Shown here one piece after another: positions 35,482 to 45,001 of a stretch of 64,000 nt of DNA. Source of the stretch: Bradyrhizobium sp. CB3481 (GTDB lineage Bacteria > Pseudomonadota > Alphaproteobacteria > Rhizobiales > Xanthobacteraceae); NCBI RefSeq assembly GCF_029714305.1, contig NZ_CP121647.1:1260501-1324500 (forward strand), read 5' to 3'. Every line of letters starts with the position of its first letter. Position 1 is the first letter of the stretch. The position numbers and the translations under genes were made by a program. The notes below the pieces were generated by a model. The model searched no databases. It was not told where the DNA came from and worked only from the letters and a program-made list of their open reading frames with translations.

Positions 35482-36447
35482 TCAGAGATCCGCCCCGGCG
35501 ATCCAGAATACTTCGCCCTCGGAATCCTCGGTGTCGAGCCAGAGCAGCGGCAGCTGCGGATAGGCGGCATCGATCTGCGGGCGGCAGCGGCCGACTTCGC
35601 ATAATAGCCCGCCCTGCGGCGTCAAATGCGCGGCGGCCTCGTCGAGGATACGGCGGACAATATCGATCCCGTCGGCGCCGCCGTCGAAGGCCAGCTTCGG
35701 CTCGGCGCGGCATTCGCGCGGCAGGCTGGCCATGCCCTCGGCGTCGACATAGGGTGGGTTGGAGATGATCAGGTCGTAGCGCTTGCCATCGAGCGGCTTG
35801 AACAGATCGCCGCGATACAGCGTAAGGCGGTCCTGCAGCCCGTAATCCCCGACATTGCGCGCGGCGACCTCGAGCGCATCCTTTGAAATATCGACCGCGT
35901 CGATTTCGGCGTTGGGAAAATTCCGGCTCGCCAGAATGGCAAGGCAGCCGGAGCCGGTGCAGAGATCGAGCACGCGCTCCACCGCGTGCGGATCCGAAAT
36001 CAGCGAGCCGGCCTCATCGTCGCCGTCGCCGCCGAAATGCTGGTCGAGCAATTCGCCGATGAAGGAGCGCGGCACGATGGTACGCTCGTCCACATAGAAG
36101 GGCAGGCCGCGCATGTAGATCTTGTTGACGAGATAGGCGGCCGGCTTTCGCGTCGTGACGCGGCGCGCGATCAGGTCGAGAATCTTCTTGCCTTCGGCCG
36201 ATGTGACGCGCGCGGTCGCAAACGCCTCGAACTGGTCGGGGTGCAGGTGCAGCGCCTCGCAGACGATGAACGCGGCCTCGGCCACCGGATCGGTGGTGCC
36301 GTGCGCGAATACCAGCTTGGCCTCGGTGAAGCGGCTGATCGCGTAGCGGACGAAGTCGAGCAGCGTCAGCAATTCGCCCGCGCCGACCTTGGGCAATTTG
36401 GCTGGGCTGGCGCCTCGCCTCGCTGCCGCTTTCTTGGGCTTGGCCAT
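35482..36447 (-). CDS. prmB: 50S ribosomal protein L3 N5-glutamine methyltransferase
   Basis: 321 residues. An N-terminal helical domain after a Lys/Ala-rich leader, then the Rossmann methyltransferase with VLDLCTGSGCLAILASRNFP and the catalytic ISNPPYVDAEGM. ERTIVPRSFIGELL is typical of PrmB rather than HemK/PrmC. Its start overlaps the moaE stop (ATGA). Last gene of the pgsA-moaD-moaE-prmB run. Confidence 0.92.
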   Translation of the reverse strand: MAKPKKAAARRGASPAKLPKVGAGELLTLLDFVRYAISRFTEAKLVFAHGTTDPVAEAAFIVCEALHLHPDQFEAFATARVTSAEGKKILDLIARRVTTRKPAAYLVNKIYMRGLPFYVDERTIVPRSFIGELLDQHFGGDGDDEAGSLISDPHAVERVLDLCTGSGCLAILASRNFPNAEIDAVDISKDALEVAARNVGDYGLQDRLTLYRGDLFKPLDGKRYDLIISNPPYVDAEGMASLPRECRAEPKLAFDGGADGIDIVRRILDEAAAHLTPQGGLLCEVGRCRPQIDAAYPQLPLLWLDTEDSEGEVFWIAGADL

Positions 36448-36914
36448 CAGGATTTGGCCCAGCGCGCGGCGGCCGCGTCGTCGTGGTCGCGCGCCTCGAC
36501 CCAGGCCGCGCCGTTCTCGCTTTCCTCGCGCTTCCAGAACGGTGCGCTGGTCTTGAGGTAGTCCATCAGGAATTCCGCGGCTTCAAAGGCGGCCTGACGA
36601 TGCGCCGACGCGGTCACGACCAGCACGATGTTCTCGCCCGGCGCGATGCGGCCGAACCGGTGAATGACGGTGAGGCCCTGCAACGGCCAGCGCGCCAGCG
36701 CCTCCTCGGCGTGTCGGGCGATCTCGGCCTCCACCATGCCGGGATAATGCTCGAGGGTCAATGCCGCGATCGGCGCGCCGTTCTCGCTGCCGCGGCAGAT
36801 GCCGCTGAAGGTCACGACTGCGCCGATATCGGTGCGGCCACGGGTGAGCGCCGCAATCTCCTGCGCAGGCTCGAAATCGCCTTCCTGAATGCGAATGGTC
36901 GCGGTGACGGACAT
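36447..36914 (-). CDS. moaE: molybdopterin synthase catalytic subunit
   Basis: 155 residues. MoaE takes sulfur from MoaD thiocarboxylate to build molybdopterin. GAVVTFSGICRGSENG, LEHYPGMVEAEI, IHRFGRIAPGENIVLVV, SAHRQAAFEAAEFLMDYLKTSAPFWKRE are conserved, including the active-site lysines. ATG 36914 is chosen; TTG 36926 in the same frame is less likely. Eight bases after moaD. Confidence 0.95.
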   Translation of the reverse strand: MSVTATIRIQEGDFEPAQEIAALTRGRTDIGAVVTFSGICRGSENGAPIAALTLEHYPGMVEAEIARHAEEALARWPLQGLTVIHRFGRIAPGENIVLVVTASAHRQAAFEAAEFLMDYLKTSAPFWKREESENGAAWVEARDHDDAAAARWAKS

Positions 36915-36922
36915 GGTTGAAG

Positions 36923-37174
36923 TCAACCGCCGGTCATTGGCGGGAAGAACGCAATCTCGCGCGCGCCCGATATCACCGCATCCGGTTTGACATGCGCATG
37001 ATCGATCGCCGCGCGGATCACCTTCGGCTTCTCGAAAGCGTAGGCGTAGGCGTCGCCGCGGCTGGAGAGCCAGCCGATCAGATCGTTCACCGTGCGCACG
37101 TCGGCCGGCGGCTCGATGGTTTCCTCCGCCACGCCGATTCGTTCACGCACCCACGCGAAATATTTGACTTTCAT
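36923..37174 (-). CDS. moaD: molybdopterin synthase sulfur carrier subunit
   Basis: 83 residues, ubiquitin-like fold, ending in the required Gly-Gly (FFPPMTGG) that is activated by MoeB. VKYFAWVRERIG and VNDLIGWL are typical. The start overlaps the pgsA stop (ATGA), so MoaD translation is coupled to PgsA. Confidence 0.95.
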   Translation of the reverse strand: MKVKYFAWVRERIGVAEETIEPPADVRTVNDLIGWLSSRGDAYAYAFEKPKVIRAAIDHAHVKPDAVISGAREIAFFPPMTGG

Positions 37175-37785
37175 CCCTCATCCTCCTTGATGAGGTGATG
37201 GATGCCGGCGCGGAAATAATCCCAGCCGGTATAGATCGTGAAGAGCGCCGACATCCACAGCAGGATGATGCCGATCAGGGTGGTGGCGGGCAGGATCTGC
37301 TCGCCGGCCTCGCCCGCGATCAGAAAGCCGATCGCGACCAGCTGGATCGTGGTCTTCCACTTCGCCAGCTTGGTCACGGGCACGCTGACCCGCAGCGCCG
37401 CCAGATATTCCCGCAAGCCCGAGACCAGGATTTCGCGGCATAGGATCACGATGGCAGCCCACAGCGTCCAGCCATGGATGCTGCTGTCGGCTGCCAGCAT
37501 CAAGAGGCAGGACGCGACCAGGAGCTTGTCGGCGATTGGGTCGAGCATCCGGCCAAAGGCAGACTGCTGGTCCCAAATTCGCGCATAGTAACCATCGAGG
37601 TAGTCTGTCACTGCGGCGGCAATGAAGACAGCCAGGGCCACCCAGCGCAGCCATAGCGGACCGTCCAGGATGGACTGGGCAAAGACGCAGCCGACTACCA
37701 CCGGAATGGCGGCAATGCGGGCGTAAGTCAGGATATTCGGTATGGACAGGGTTTTGCCCTGTCCTCTGGTTGTTGCGATGTTCAT
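37171..37785 (-). CDS. pgsA: CDP-diacylglycerol-glycerol-3-phosphate 3-phosphatidyltransferase
   Basis: 204 residues with several transmembrane helices; first committed step of phosphatidylglycerol synthesis. The CDP-alcohol phosphotransferase motif is present in VTDYLDGYYARIWDQQSAFG and MLDPIADK. ATG 37785 is preferred over an upstream TTG. Heads the run into moaD, moaE and prmB, and lies 135 bases downstream of uvrC, the usual neighbour in proteobacteria. Confidence 0.94.
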   Translation of the reverse strand: MNIATTRGQGKTLSIPNILTYARIAAIPVVVGCVFAQSILDGPLWLRWVALAVFIAAAVTDYLDGYYARIWDQQSAFGRMLDPIADKLLVASCLLMLAADSSIHGWTLWAAIVILCREILVSGLREYLAALRVSVPVTKLAKWKTTIQLVAIGFLIAGEAGEQILPATTLIGIILLWMSALFTIYTGWDYFRAGIHHLIKEDEG

Positions 37786-37920
37786 CCGTCTTACCAATAC
37801 CGCTGGAACGTGAAGGTCAACCTTGCGGACTTAGATCATCTGTCGCAGGCGACGCCCCAATGACATGCTTTCCGGCTCCAAGGGCTTTTCGGCTCCAAGG
37901 CATGCCTTAACAAAGTGCCC

Positions 37921-39987
37921 TTAACCCGGCTGTGCATGAAAAAACTCGAAGATCTTGCGGGCGCTTTCGGCGCTAACGCCCGGAACCTTGCCGAGGTCCG
38001 CGATCGAGGCCCGCTCGATCTCCTTCAGCGTTCCGAAGTGGTGCAGCAAGGCACGTTTGCGTGACGGGCCGATCCCCGGGATTTCCTGTAGGCCGGCCTC
38101 CCTTATGTCCTTTTTCCGCAGTTTTCGGTGCGATCCGATTACGAAGCGATGCGCCTCGTCGCGCAGCCGCTGGATGAAATACAGCACGGGATCGCGCGGT
38201 TCGAGCTTGATGGCTTCGCGGTCCGGCATGAACAGGGTTTCCCGTCCGGCATCGCGGTCCGGACCCTTCGCCACCGCCATGAGCGAGACCTGGGTGAGTC
38301 CGAGGCCGGCGAAAATTTCCCTGATAGCGTTGAGCTGACCGCGGCCGCCGTCGATGATGACGAGGTCCGGCCATTGCGGAAACGAATCATCGTCCGCCTT
38401 GGCCTTGGCGGCTTCGCCCTCCGGCGGCTTCAACAGGCGCTTGAAGCGCCGCTCCAGCACCTCGCGCATCATCGCGTAGTCGTCGCCCGGTGTCAGTCCC
38501 TCGGACTTGATGTTGAACTTGCGGTACTGGTTCTTGATGAAGCCATCCGGCCCCGCCACGATCATGGCGCCGACCGCGTTGGTGCCCTGGATGTGGCTGT
38601 TGTCGTAGACCTCGATGCGCTTGGGCGTTTGCGGCAGGCCGAGCGTCGCGGCCATCGATTCCAGGAGCCGGCTCTGCGTTGCCGTGTCGGCGAGCTTGCG
38701 GCCGAGCGCCTCGCGCGCATTGATCAGCGCGTGCGTGACCAATTCCTTTTTCTCGCCGCGCTTCGGCACGGAGATTTCGACCTTGTAGCCGGCCTTCACG
38801 CAGAGGGCATCGGCCAGCAGGGCACATTCCTCGATCTCATGCGACAGCAGGATGAGCTTTGGCGGCGGCTTGTCGTCGTAGAATTGCGCGAGGAACGAGG
38901 CCAGCACTTCCTCCGGTGTGAATGATTTCTCGGCGCGCGGGAAGTAGGCGCGGTTGCCCCAGTTCTGGCCGGTGCGGAAGAAGAACACTTCCACGCAGGA
39001 ATAGCCGCCTTCCTGATGGATGGCGAACACGTCGGCCTCTTCGACGGTGCGCGGATTGATGCCCTGTTGCGACTGGATCGCCGACAGCGCGGCGAGGCGG
39101 TCGCGGTACAGCGCGGCGGTCTCGAATTCGAGGTCGTTCGAGGCCTTCTCCATCTCGGCGGCGAGCAGCTCCTTCACCGCATGGCTGCGGCCGGAAAGGA
39201 AATCCGTCGCCTCGCGCACCAGCTCGGTATAGCCGGGGAAGTCGATCTCGCGGGTGCAGGGGCCCGAGCAGCGGCGGATCTGGTAGAGCAGGCACGGCCG
39301 CGTGCGGCTTTCGAAAAAGCCGTCGGTGCAGGAGCGGATCAGGAAGGCGCGCTGCAGGGCCGTGATCGTGCGGTTGACCGCGCCGGCGGATGCGAACGGC
39401 CCGAAATATCGCCCGGGCCTGCTCTGCGCGCCGCGATGCTTGAGGATCTGCGGCGCCCAGTGGTCGCCGGTGAGCAGGATATAGGGAAACGACTTGTCGT
39501 CGCGCAGTTGCACGTTGAAGCGCGGCCTGAGCTGCTTGATCAGGTTGGCTTCGAGCAGCAGCGCCTCGGTCTCGGTCGAGGTGGAGACGATTTCGACGGT
39601 CACGGTCGCCGCGATCATCCGCAGGATGCGCGCCGGCAGCGGGGCGTTGGCGCGGGCGTAGGAGGAGAGCCGCTTGCGGACGCTCTTCGCCTTGCCGACG
39701 TAGAGCACGTCGCCGGCGGCATTGAGCATGCGGTAGACGCCGGGCGAGGTCGGGGCCAGCCGCACCGCGTTTTCGATCGCCGCGTGACCGACCGCCAGCG
39801 GGCCCTCGGCAATCGCCTCGACGGGCTCCTCGGCGGCTTCCGGGAGGCGTGCCTCCTCATCCTCCTCGGCGGCTGACGTCGCGGGATCGACGTCGGCGGC
39901 GGTCAGGTCCTGTGGCGGCACATCCGGCTGGGAACCCTTCCGCTCTTTCCGCGGGGGTTTTGGGTGGTCGGTGGAATCGTGATCCAT
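37921..39987 (-). CDS. uvrC: excinuclease ABC subunit C
   Basis: 688 residues; incises DNA on both sides of a lesion with UvrAB. An acidic, disordered N-terminal extension of about 70 residues precedes the GIY-YIG nuclease ([27 protein letters not shown]), a Cys-rich patch ([13 protein letters not shown]), the UVR motif, the RNase-H-like nuclease ([35 protein letters not shown]) and C-terminal helix-hairpin-helix pair ([39 protein letters not shown]). Position upstream of pgsA is typical. Confidence 0.96.
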   Translation of the reverse strand: MDHDSTDHPKPPRKERKGSQPDVPPQDLTAADVDPATSAAEEDEEARLPEAAEEPVEAIAEGPLAVGHAAIENAVRLAPTSPGVYRMLNAAGDVLYVGKAKSVRKRLSSYARANAPLPARILRMIAATVTVEIVSTSTETEALLLEANLIKQLRPRFNVQLRDDKSFPYILLTGDHWAPQILKHRGAQSRPGRYFGPFASAGAVNRTITALQRAFLIRSCTDGFFESRTRPCLLYQIRRCSGPCTREIDFPGYTELVREATDFLSGRSHAVKELLAAEMEKASNDLEFETAALYRDRLAALSAIQSQQGINPRTVEEADVFAIHQEGGYSCVEVFFFRTGQNWGNRAYFPRAEKSFTPEEVLASFLAQFYDDKPPPKLILLSHEIEECALLADALCVKAGYKVEISVPKRGEKKELVTHALINAREALGRKLADTATQSRLLESMAATLGLPQTPKRIEVYDNSHIQGTNAVGAMIVAGPDGFIKNQYRKFNIKSEGLTPGDDYAMMREVLERRFKRLLKPPEGEAAKAKADDDSFPQWPDLVIIDGGRGQLNAIREIFAGLGLTQVSLMAVAKGPDRDAGRETLFMPDREAIKLEPRDPVLYFIQRLRDEAHRFVIGSHRKLRKKDIREAGLQEIPGIGPSRKRALLHHFGTLKEIERASIADLGKVPGVSAESARKIFEFFHAQPG

Positions 39988-40068
39988 GGGCCTAAATTAG
40001 GCGGTGCAAGGCTGCATCGCCAGCGCCTGGAGCGTACTCCGCGCTGGATGAAGGAAGCCTGCTAACCC

Positions 40069-40111
40069 GTTGTTAAGAATGATGAGCCGGCAGGTAACCC
40101 GGCTTAACAAC
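40069..40111 (+). promoter_or_regulatory. nested inverted repeat upstream of the outer-membrane protein gene
   Basis: Perfect 9-base outer arms GTTGTTAAG (40069-40077) and CTTAACAAC (40103-40111) enclose 6-base inner arms AGCCGG (40085-40090) and CCGGCT (40099-40104). It lies about 105 bases before the start codon and could be an operator or an RNA hairpin. No T-run follows, so it is not a classic terminator. Confidence 0.5.
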
Positions 40112-40215
40112 CCTTTAACTTAAAACTCTCGATAAATCCTATCGAAATAGAGTGGAGTTCCGTAACCAGGCCGGCTTGTTGCCCGGCGGTTGTGGCAGTT
40201 GCGTGGAGTTGCGTG

Positions 40216-40839
40216 ATGAGCAGGTTCGCCGTGGCCGCGCTGGCGCTGAGCGCTGCGGGCTTGACGACGTCGGCACAGGCGGCCGACTTCTACGGCTCGG
40301 GTGCCCCCCTAACCGTCAACGACACGCTGTACCGTTCCGATAGCTGGGCCCGTCCCTATCTCGGCGTCAACCTCGGCTATGCCTGGGGCTCGGTCGCCAA
40401 CAATCCGACCAAGCCGTCCGGTTTCGTCGGAGGTGTCCAGGCCGGCTACAACTGGCAGAACGGATCGTTCGTGTTCGGCCTCGAAGGTGACATCCAGGCC
40501 ACCGCCGCCGAAGAAACCTTCGCGCCGTGGAAATTCTCCAATCCCTGGTTCGGCACGGTCCGCGGCCGGGTCGGCTACGCGTTCAACAATGTCATGTTCT
40601 TCGGCACGGGCGGTCTGGCTTTCGGCGAACTGCGCGCCACGACATTCGGCCTGACCGAATCGCACACCAATGCGGGCTGGACGCTCGGCGCCGGCGCCGA
40701 GATGGGCCTTGATCGTAACTGGAGCGCCAAGATCGAATATCTCTATGTCGATCTGGCCAACAGCAACTTCGTCATTACAGGTGGGTCGAACGGCTACCGG
40801 TTCGGCTTGATCCGGGCCGGCGTGAACTATCGCTTCTGA
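40216..40839 (+). CDS. outer-membrane beta-barrel porin-like protein (Omp25/RopB type)
   Basis: 207 residues. A signal peptide ending in SAQA-ADF is followed by an eight-stranded barrel with alternating aromatic/Gly pattern: YLGVNLGYAWGS, FVGGVQAGYNWQNGSFVFGLEGDIQ, GTVRGRVGYAFNNVMFFGTGGLAFG, NWSAKIEYLYVDLA, and the terminal VNYRF with C-terminal Phe required for membrane insertion. ATG 40216 follows GGAG with seven bases. It is a single-gene unit with an upstream palindrome and a downstream terminator, typical of abundant surface proteins. Confidence 0.92.
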   Translation: MSRFAVAALALSAAGLTTSAQAADFYGSGAPLTVNDTLYRSDSWARPYLGVNLGYAWGSVANNPTKPSGFVGGVQAGYNWQNGSFVFGLEGDIQATAAEETFAPWKFSNPWFGTVRGRVGYAFNNVMFFGTGGLAFGELRATTFGLTESHTNAGWTLGAGAEMGLDRNWSAKIEYLYVDLANSNFVITGGSNGYRFGLIRAGVNYRF

Positions 40840-40865
40840 GAACAAAGAAACTGTCGGTCACAATC

Positions 40866-40898
40866 TCCCGGCGGCAGTAAGTCGCCGGGATTTTTTTT
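40866..40898 (+). terminator. intrinsic terminator
   Basis: Stem TCCCGGCG / CGCCGGGA with a nine-base loop and eight T residues, 26 bases after the outer-membrane protein stop. Confidence 0.92.
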
Positions 40899-41014
40899 GC
40901 CTCTTGGCTAAACGGGCAGGCGAACGCCGCGTGCCTTTGACGCTCGGGGCGATACCGCGCCCGGCGCAGTCTTTCGCAGCAAGAACTCAGTCGGCGTCCA
41001 ACGCGAGCATCAAC

Positions 41015-41230
41015 TCACGACGAAATCACGAGGTTGACCGCTTTGGGCCCCTTGCCCTTCTTGTCCGGTTCAACCTCGAACGTGATGCGCTGTCCTTCTG
41101 TCAGATCCTTCAATCCGGCCCGCTCGACGGCGGTGATGTGCACGAACACATCGCGGCCGCCATCATCGGGCTTGATGAAGCCGTAGCCGCGTTCTCCGTT
41201 GAAGAACTTGACTGTTCCAGTCATGGCCAT
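41015..41230 (-). CDS. cspA: cold-shock protein
   Basis: 71 residues, a single OB-fold cold-shock domain: GTVKFFNGERGYGFIKPDDGGRDVFVHITAVERAGL with the RNP1-type GYGFI and RNP2-type DVFVHI, then GQRITFEVEPDKKGKGPKAVNL. It acts as RNA chaperone. ATG 41230 follows GGAG by seven bases; ATG 41224 is a close alternative. Long leader regions are usual for such genes; the 255 bases upstream hold no other gene. Confidence 0.93.
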   Translation of the reverse strand: MAMTGTVKFFNGERGYGFIKPDDGGRDVFVHITAVERAGLKDLTEGQRITFEVEPDKKGKGPKAVNLVISS

Positions 41231-41485
41231 CGGGAAACTCCTCCCCCGTATTGCTCCGCCGCTCCGCGCAACCCGCGTAGCGGCTGACCGGACATTCGCT
41301 GCCGGAAGCTTGGCCACCTCGGCCGATCGGGCTCATGCCGCCGACCAGCCTGGATTTTTTATTCGGCCTTGATCACTCCGCCGCAACCATTCGCGGAAGC
41401 GGAACGTAAAGCCAGTCCCAATGGCCTGAGCATAATACGGTTTTGTTCCAGTTGCCTACGGCGATTCGCAATATTCACCGCCTCG

Positions 41486-42346
41486 TCAGGGCTTGGGTAC
41501 CTCCAGCCTGAAGCGGCCGGCGCCGCCCTGGCCGAGCGGTTTTTCGAGTTCGGGTAGAATTGTCTTCAATTCACCCGCGAGTGTCCACGGCGGATTGACG
41601 ATCAGGAGGCCGGTGGAGGCGAGGGGGCCGCCGGCCTCTTGGGGCGCGACGCTGAATTCGAGCCGCAGGCATTTTCCAGCCGGCCGGCTCGCCGCGGCGG
41701 CGCCCGCGACGGCGTGCGCCAAGGTGTCGGTGATGCGCCGGCTCTTCACCGGATACCAGATCAGGTAGCTGCCGGTCGGCCATTTCGCATAGGCCTCGGC
41801 GAATGTGCCGGCCAGCCGTTCGAATTCGTCTTTTTGTTCGAACGCGGGATCGATCAGCACCAGCCCGCGCCGTTCGTTGGGCGGCACGAAAGCCGGCAAT
41901 GCCGTCCAGCCGTCGAGATCGACCACCCGCGCCTGACTGTCGCGGCGCAGCGCATCGATCAGTTGCTTGCGGGCGCCCGGCTCGATTTCGCAGGCGGTAA
42001 GGCGGTCCTGCGGCCGCAGCAGCGCCCGAGCAATCAGGGGCGAGCCGGGATAGGCCTCGAGCTTGCCCGGTGTGTTGAAGGCCCTGACGATATCGAGATA
42101 GGGGCCGACCAGCGGCAGCACGCTGTCCGAAAACCGCGCCTGCATCATCCGGGCGATGCCGGTCAGCCATTCGCCGCCGCGGCGCGCCTCTTCACCCGTG
42201 AGATCGTAGCGCCCGGCGCCGGCATGGGTATCGATGACGCGAAATGCGGCCGGCTTTTCCTGCAGATAGGTCAGCATGCGCACCAGCACGATGTGCTTGA
42301 TGACATCGGCAAAGCCGCCGGCGTGAAAGGCGTGTCGGTAGTTCAT
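41486..42346 (-). CDS. rlmJ: 23S rRNA (adenine(2030)-N6)-methyltransferase, DPPF motif altered
   Basis: 286 residues of the RlmJ (YhiR/ComJ) family. NYRHAFHAGGFADVIKHIVLV is the diagnostic N-terminus; THAGAGRYDL binds SAM; YPGSPLIARALLRPQDRL and LIVNPPWTL are typical. The catalytic motif is LIDPAFEQKDEF where DPPY or DPPF is expected, a Pro to Ala change. The rest is intact, so activity may be kept. ATG 42346 gives the conserved start. Confidence 0.92.
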   Translation of the reverse strand: MNYRHAFHAGGFADVIKHIVLVRMLTYLQEKPAAFRVIDTHAGAGRYDLTGEEARRGGEWLTGIARMMQARFSDSVLPLVGPYLDIVRAFNTPGKLEAYPGSPLIARALLRPQDRLTACEIEPGARKQLIDALRRDSQARVVDLDGWTALPAFVPPNERRGLVLIDPAFEQKDEFERLAGTFAEAYAKWPTGSYLIWYPVKSRRITDTLAHAVAGAAAASRPAGKCLRLEFSVAPQEAGGPLASTGLLIVNPPWTLAGELKTILPELEKPLGQGGAGRFRLEVPKP

Positions 42347-42471
42347 GGCAGTGGCGACCAATCGGAAAAAACTTAACCCGTCTTCTACCCGTCGCCGGCA
42401 GCCTTGTCCTCTCTGTCAACGCAAACGCGATCGTGGCACCGATGAAGCTGGAACGCGCTTCGCAGAGGTAG

Positions 42472-42525
42472 ATCCCGGCCATCCACGTGTCTTGCAGATG
42501 ACGATAAAGGCGTGAATGGCCGGGA
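42472..42525. repeat. short REP-type inverted repeat
   Basis: ATCCCGGCCATCCACG and CGTGAATGGCCGGGA flank a 22-base spacer, the inner half of the CGTCATGCCCGG repeat type. It lies between rlmJ and the RNase T2 gene. Confidence 0.65.
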
Positions 42526-42584
42526 ACGCAGACGAGTTGTCTGCGCAAAGAAGCCGCCATGCGCCGGCATGGCGAAAGGGATAA

Positions 42585-43265
42585 CTAACCGCCTCGCACC
42601 GGCGGCATCACGACCTCGTCACGCCGGCAGGCGCGGCGGTCGATTTCCTCGCAGGTGTGGAATTGCATGTCCTTGCTCAGGCAGATCCGCACCTCGCTGA
42701 GGCGCCGGCTCGAGCAGGTCACCGAAATCGCCGCAGGGCTAAGGCCCGGGTTGATCTTGATGAAGGCGGCCTCGAGATCGCCGGGGGCGATGGTCTTCTC
42801 TTCGGATAGTTGCAGGAATTCCTCGGGGATCTTCACCGCCGCGCGCGCTTTGCGGATGTTTTCGAAGTACCCGCGTGCGCCAAGGCCTGAACAGGTGCCG
42901 TGCTTGTCCCACTCGTTGAAGATCAGGCCGGGTGCCGGCATCAGGTCCAGCATCGAGGTCATGATGTTGCGGTCGAGCCGCGGCGCGGGCCGCTGGCAAT
43001 ATTCCGGAAAGCCGCGCTCATATTGCGGCCAGAGGCCATGGACCACGAAGGAATACGGGCGGCTGCACTGGACCTGCGAGCGCCCGCTATTGCCGCGCTC
43101 GGCCGCCGCCTCACAGAACGAGGGCGACCAGGAAAGAGCCAGGACGTAAAAATCGAACTCACCCGGCGTGTTCTGCCGGCTATCCTGGGCGGCCGCCATC
43201 CCGACCGAGACGACGACGAGCGCCAATGAAATCAGAAATCGTGAAATGATACCGGATCGGTGCAT
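42585..43265 (-). CDS. secreted ribonuclease T2
   Basis: 226 residues with a signal peptide ending MAAAQ. The two catalytic sequences of the T2 family are present: VVHGLWPQY (His76) and NEWDKHGTCSG (Glu118, His122), with several Cys for disulphides. It cleaves RNA through a 2',3'-cyclic intermediate in the periplasm or outside. Stands alone. Confidence 0.92.
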   Translation of the reverse strand: MHRSGIISRFLISLALVVVSVGMAAAQDSRQNTPGEFDFYVLALSWSPSFCEAAAERGNSGRSQVQCSRPYSFVVHGLWPQYERGFPEYCQRPAPRLDRNIMTSMLDLMPAPGLIFNEWDKHGTCSGLGARGYFENIRKARAAVKIPEEFLQLSEEKTIAPGDLEAAFIKINPGLSPAAISVTCSSRRLSEVRICLSKDMQFHTCEEIDRRACRRDEVVMPPVRGG

Positions 43266-43387
43266 CGGGCGCCCCTCTACTCGACTACCGGGAGCCTAGC
43301 AGGGAACCGGAACATTTCAAGAACAAAATTTGGGAATTCGTCCGCTCGCTCCGCAAGCGGAGCCGTTCAAAGGTGGCGAACCAGCAA

Positions 43388-43849
43388 TCAGGGTCGGGCG
43401 GCGCGGCAGCCGGGGCCGTAGGCCCAGTTGCGGTCGAGACCGGTCACGCACCATTCGACACCCTGGCCATAGCCGGCAAAGCCGCCGTCCTCGATGATCG
43501 AGTAGTGCACGGTGCGCATCTTGCCGTCGCTCAGCATCACGTCGCCGCTGCAATAACGGCGCGGAACGTTGTCGGACTGCCAGGGCCGGAATGCGGTCTC
43601 ATGGATCCGGCCGAAGCCGGTGATGACAAGCGCCGAATTCCAGAACTTGCCTTCCTTCTCGCGAAATTGCGTCGCGATGGTCGGCAGCGCCCGCTCGCAT
43701 TCGGCGACCCGGCCCTCATAGTCCGGCCCGAACAGGCCGAAATTCAGCTGCAGCGGATTGGCGGCCTGTGCAGCATGGCTGGAAACAAAGAGGGCAAGCG
43801 CCGCCGTGATCGGGCCGAGAGCTCGCAAGGATGTGAACAGGTTGCGCAT
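43388..43849 (-). CDS. small exported protein of unknown function
   Basis: 153 residues. A signal peptide ending SSHAAQA is followed by a mature domain with four Cys (AECERA, RRYCSGDVML, VEWCVTG, PGCRAARP) and aromatic, beta-like segments (GKFWNSALVITGFGRIHETAF, TVHYSIIEDGGFAGYG). The paired Cys suggest disulphides in the periplasm. It is a rhizobial conserved hypothetical type; no function can be given. Confidence 0.75.
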   Translation of the reverse strand: MRNLFTSLRALGPITAALALFVSSHAAQAANPLQLNFGLFGPDYEGRVAECERALPTIATQFREKEGKFWNSALVITGFGRIHETAFRPWQSDNVPRRYCSGDVMLSDGKMRTVHYSIIEDGGFAGYGQGVEWCVTGLDRNWAYGPGCRAARP

Positions 43850-44016
43850 GGGAATCCGTCGCTAAAGCCAACGCACGGGACGGTGCCGCGAAGGCCTGAC
43901 AAGGTCAAGTGCAGCGAGGCAACACCTGACGGCCAAGTCCGCCCCGTGCTCCAACCCATTCTTTTCACGGCCATCGGCGCACACTATGGTGGGCTTCGAG
44001 CGAAATGGAGTCTGCG

Positions 44017-44346
44017 ATGCGAAGAATTCTGGCCGCGAGCCTGATTGCCATGGGTGGGGTCTTGGGCGGAGTCTTGGGCGGAATGCTGGCCAGCGCGCCG
44101 GCGCAGGCGCAGTGGATCGATATCGACACGGTGCCGCCGATGAAGGGCAACGACACCGGCGGCATCATCGCCTATTCGCTCGCGACGCAGGCCGATGCCC
44201 GCCAGCTCGCCGTCGACCACTGCGCCCGCTACGGCAAGGTGGTGAAATTCCTCGGCGTGCAGCCCAATTACGGCGGCTACGTTTCCTTTGCTTGCCGCTG
44301 GGTGCCCTATGGCGCCGCCGAGCGGCCGCTGCGCACGCTCTACTGA
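44017..44346 (+). CDS. small exported protein of unknown function
   Basis: 109 residues. A signal peptide with a VLGGVLGGML repeat in its core ends AQAQ. The mature part of about 75 residues has DIDTVPPMKGNDTGG, ATQADARQLAVDHCARYGKVVKFLG and YVSFACRWVPYG, with two Cys that could pair. ATG 44017 follows GGAG; ATG 44005 is an alternative. No family recognised. Divergent from the preceding exported protein. Confidence 0.75.
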   Translation: MRRILAASLIAMGGVLGGVLGGMLASAPAQAQWIDIDTVPPMKGNDTGGIIAYSLATQADARQLAVDHCARYGKVVKFLGVQPNYGGYVSFACRWVPYGAAERPLRTLY

Positions 44347-44450
44347 GCTCGGCCCGCCAGCTTTCCCCGGCCGGACATGTTTTCGCCACGCAAAGCGTGT
44401 GTTCACTTTCGCGCGCACGATAGCGTTGAAGACTTCAGGGGAATACACGC

Positions 44451-44978
44451 ATGAGACGATTCCTTGTTGCGGCTGGTTCGGCCGCTATTTTGCTTGCCCT
44501 AGCGCCAATGGGCGCCGGTGCGGTGGAGCTGCCGGTACGCAAAGCCGGCCTGTGGGAGATGAAGGTGCTGAGCGGCGGATCTGTGCCGGAGATGACCATG
44601 CAGCAGTGCACTGACGAGACCACCGACAAGGACATGAGCACCGCCATGTCGCCGGTGGCCAAGGACATCTGCTCCAAGCAGGACATCCAGAAGACGGCGA
44701 CCGGCTATGTCACCGATTCCGTTTGCGGCGTCGCCGGGGTGACGGTGAAGTCGCACGCCGAGATCACCGGCGACTTCAATTCCGCCTATACCGTGAAATC
44801 GACCTCGCATAGCGAGGGCGGGCGGGTCGGCCCGCACGATTCCACCACCACGATCGAGGCCAAATGGCTCGGCGCCTGCAAGACCGACCAGAAGGCCGGT
44901 GACATCATGATGCCCGGCGGCATGAAGATGAACATCAAGGACATGGAAAAGCTGAAGGCGCTGATCCCGAAGAAGTAG
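44451..44978 (+). CDS. DUF3617 family exported protein
   Basis: 175 residues with signal peptide (MGAGA). The mature part matches DUF3617: RKAGLWEMKVLSGGSVPEMTMQQCTDETTDK, then DICSKQDIQKTATGYVTDSVC, TVKSHAEITGDFNSAYTVKS and a Met-rich C-terminal region. Members are periplasmic proteins of unknown role. Single gene, 104 bases after its neighbour. Confidence 0.82.
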   Translation: MRRFLVAAGSAAILLALAPMGAGAVELPVRKAGLWEMKVLSGGSVPEMTMQQCTDETTDKDMSTAMSPVAKDICSKQDIQKTATGYVTDSVCGVAGVTVKSHAEITGDFNSAYTVKSTSHSEGGRVGPHDSTTTIEAKWLGACKTDQKAGDIMMPGGMKMNIKDMEKLKALIPKK

Positions 44979-45001
44979 GGGGGCGCGATTGCAGTCGGTG
45001 G

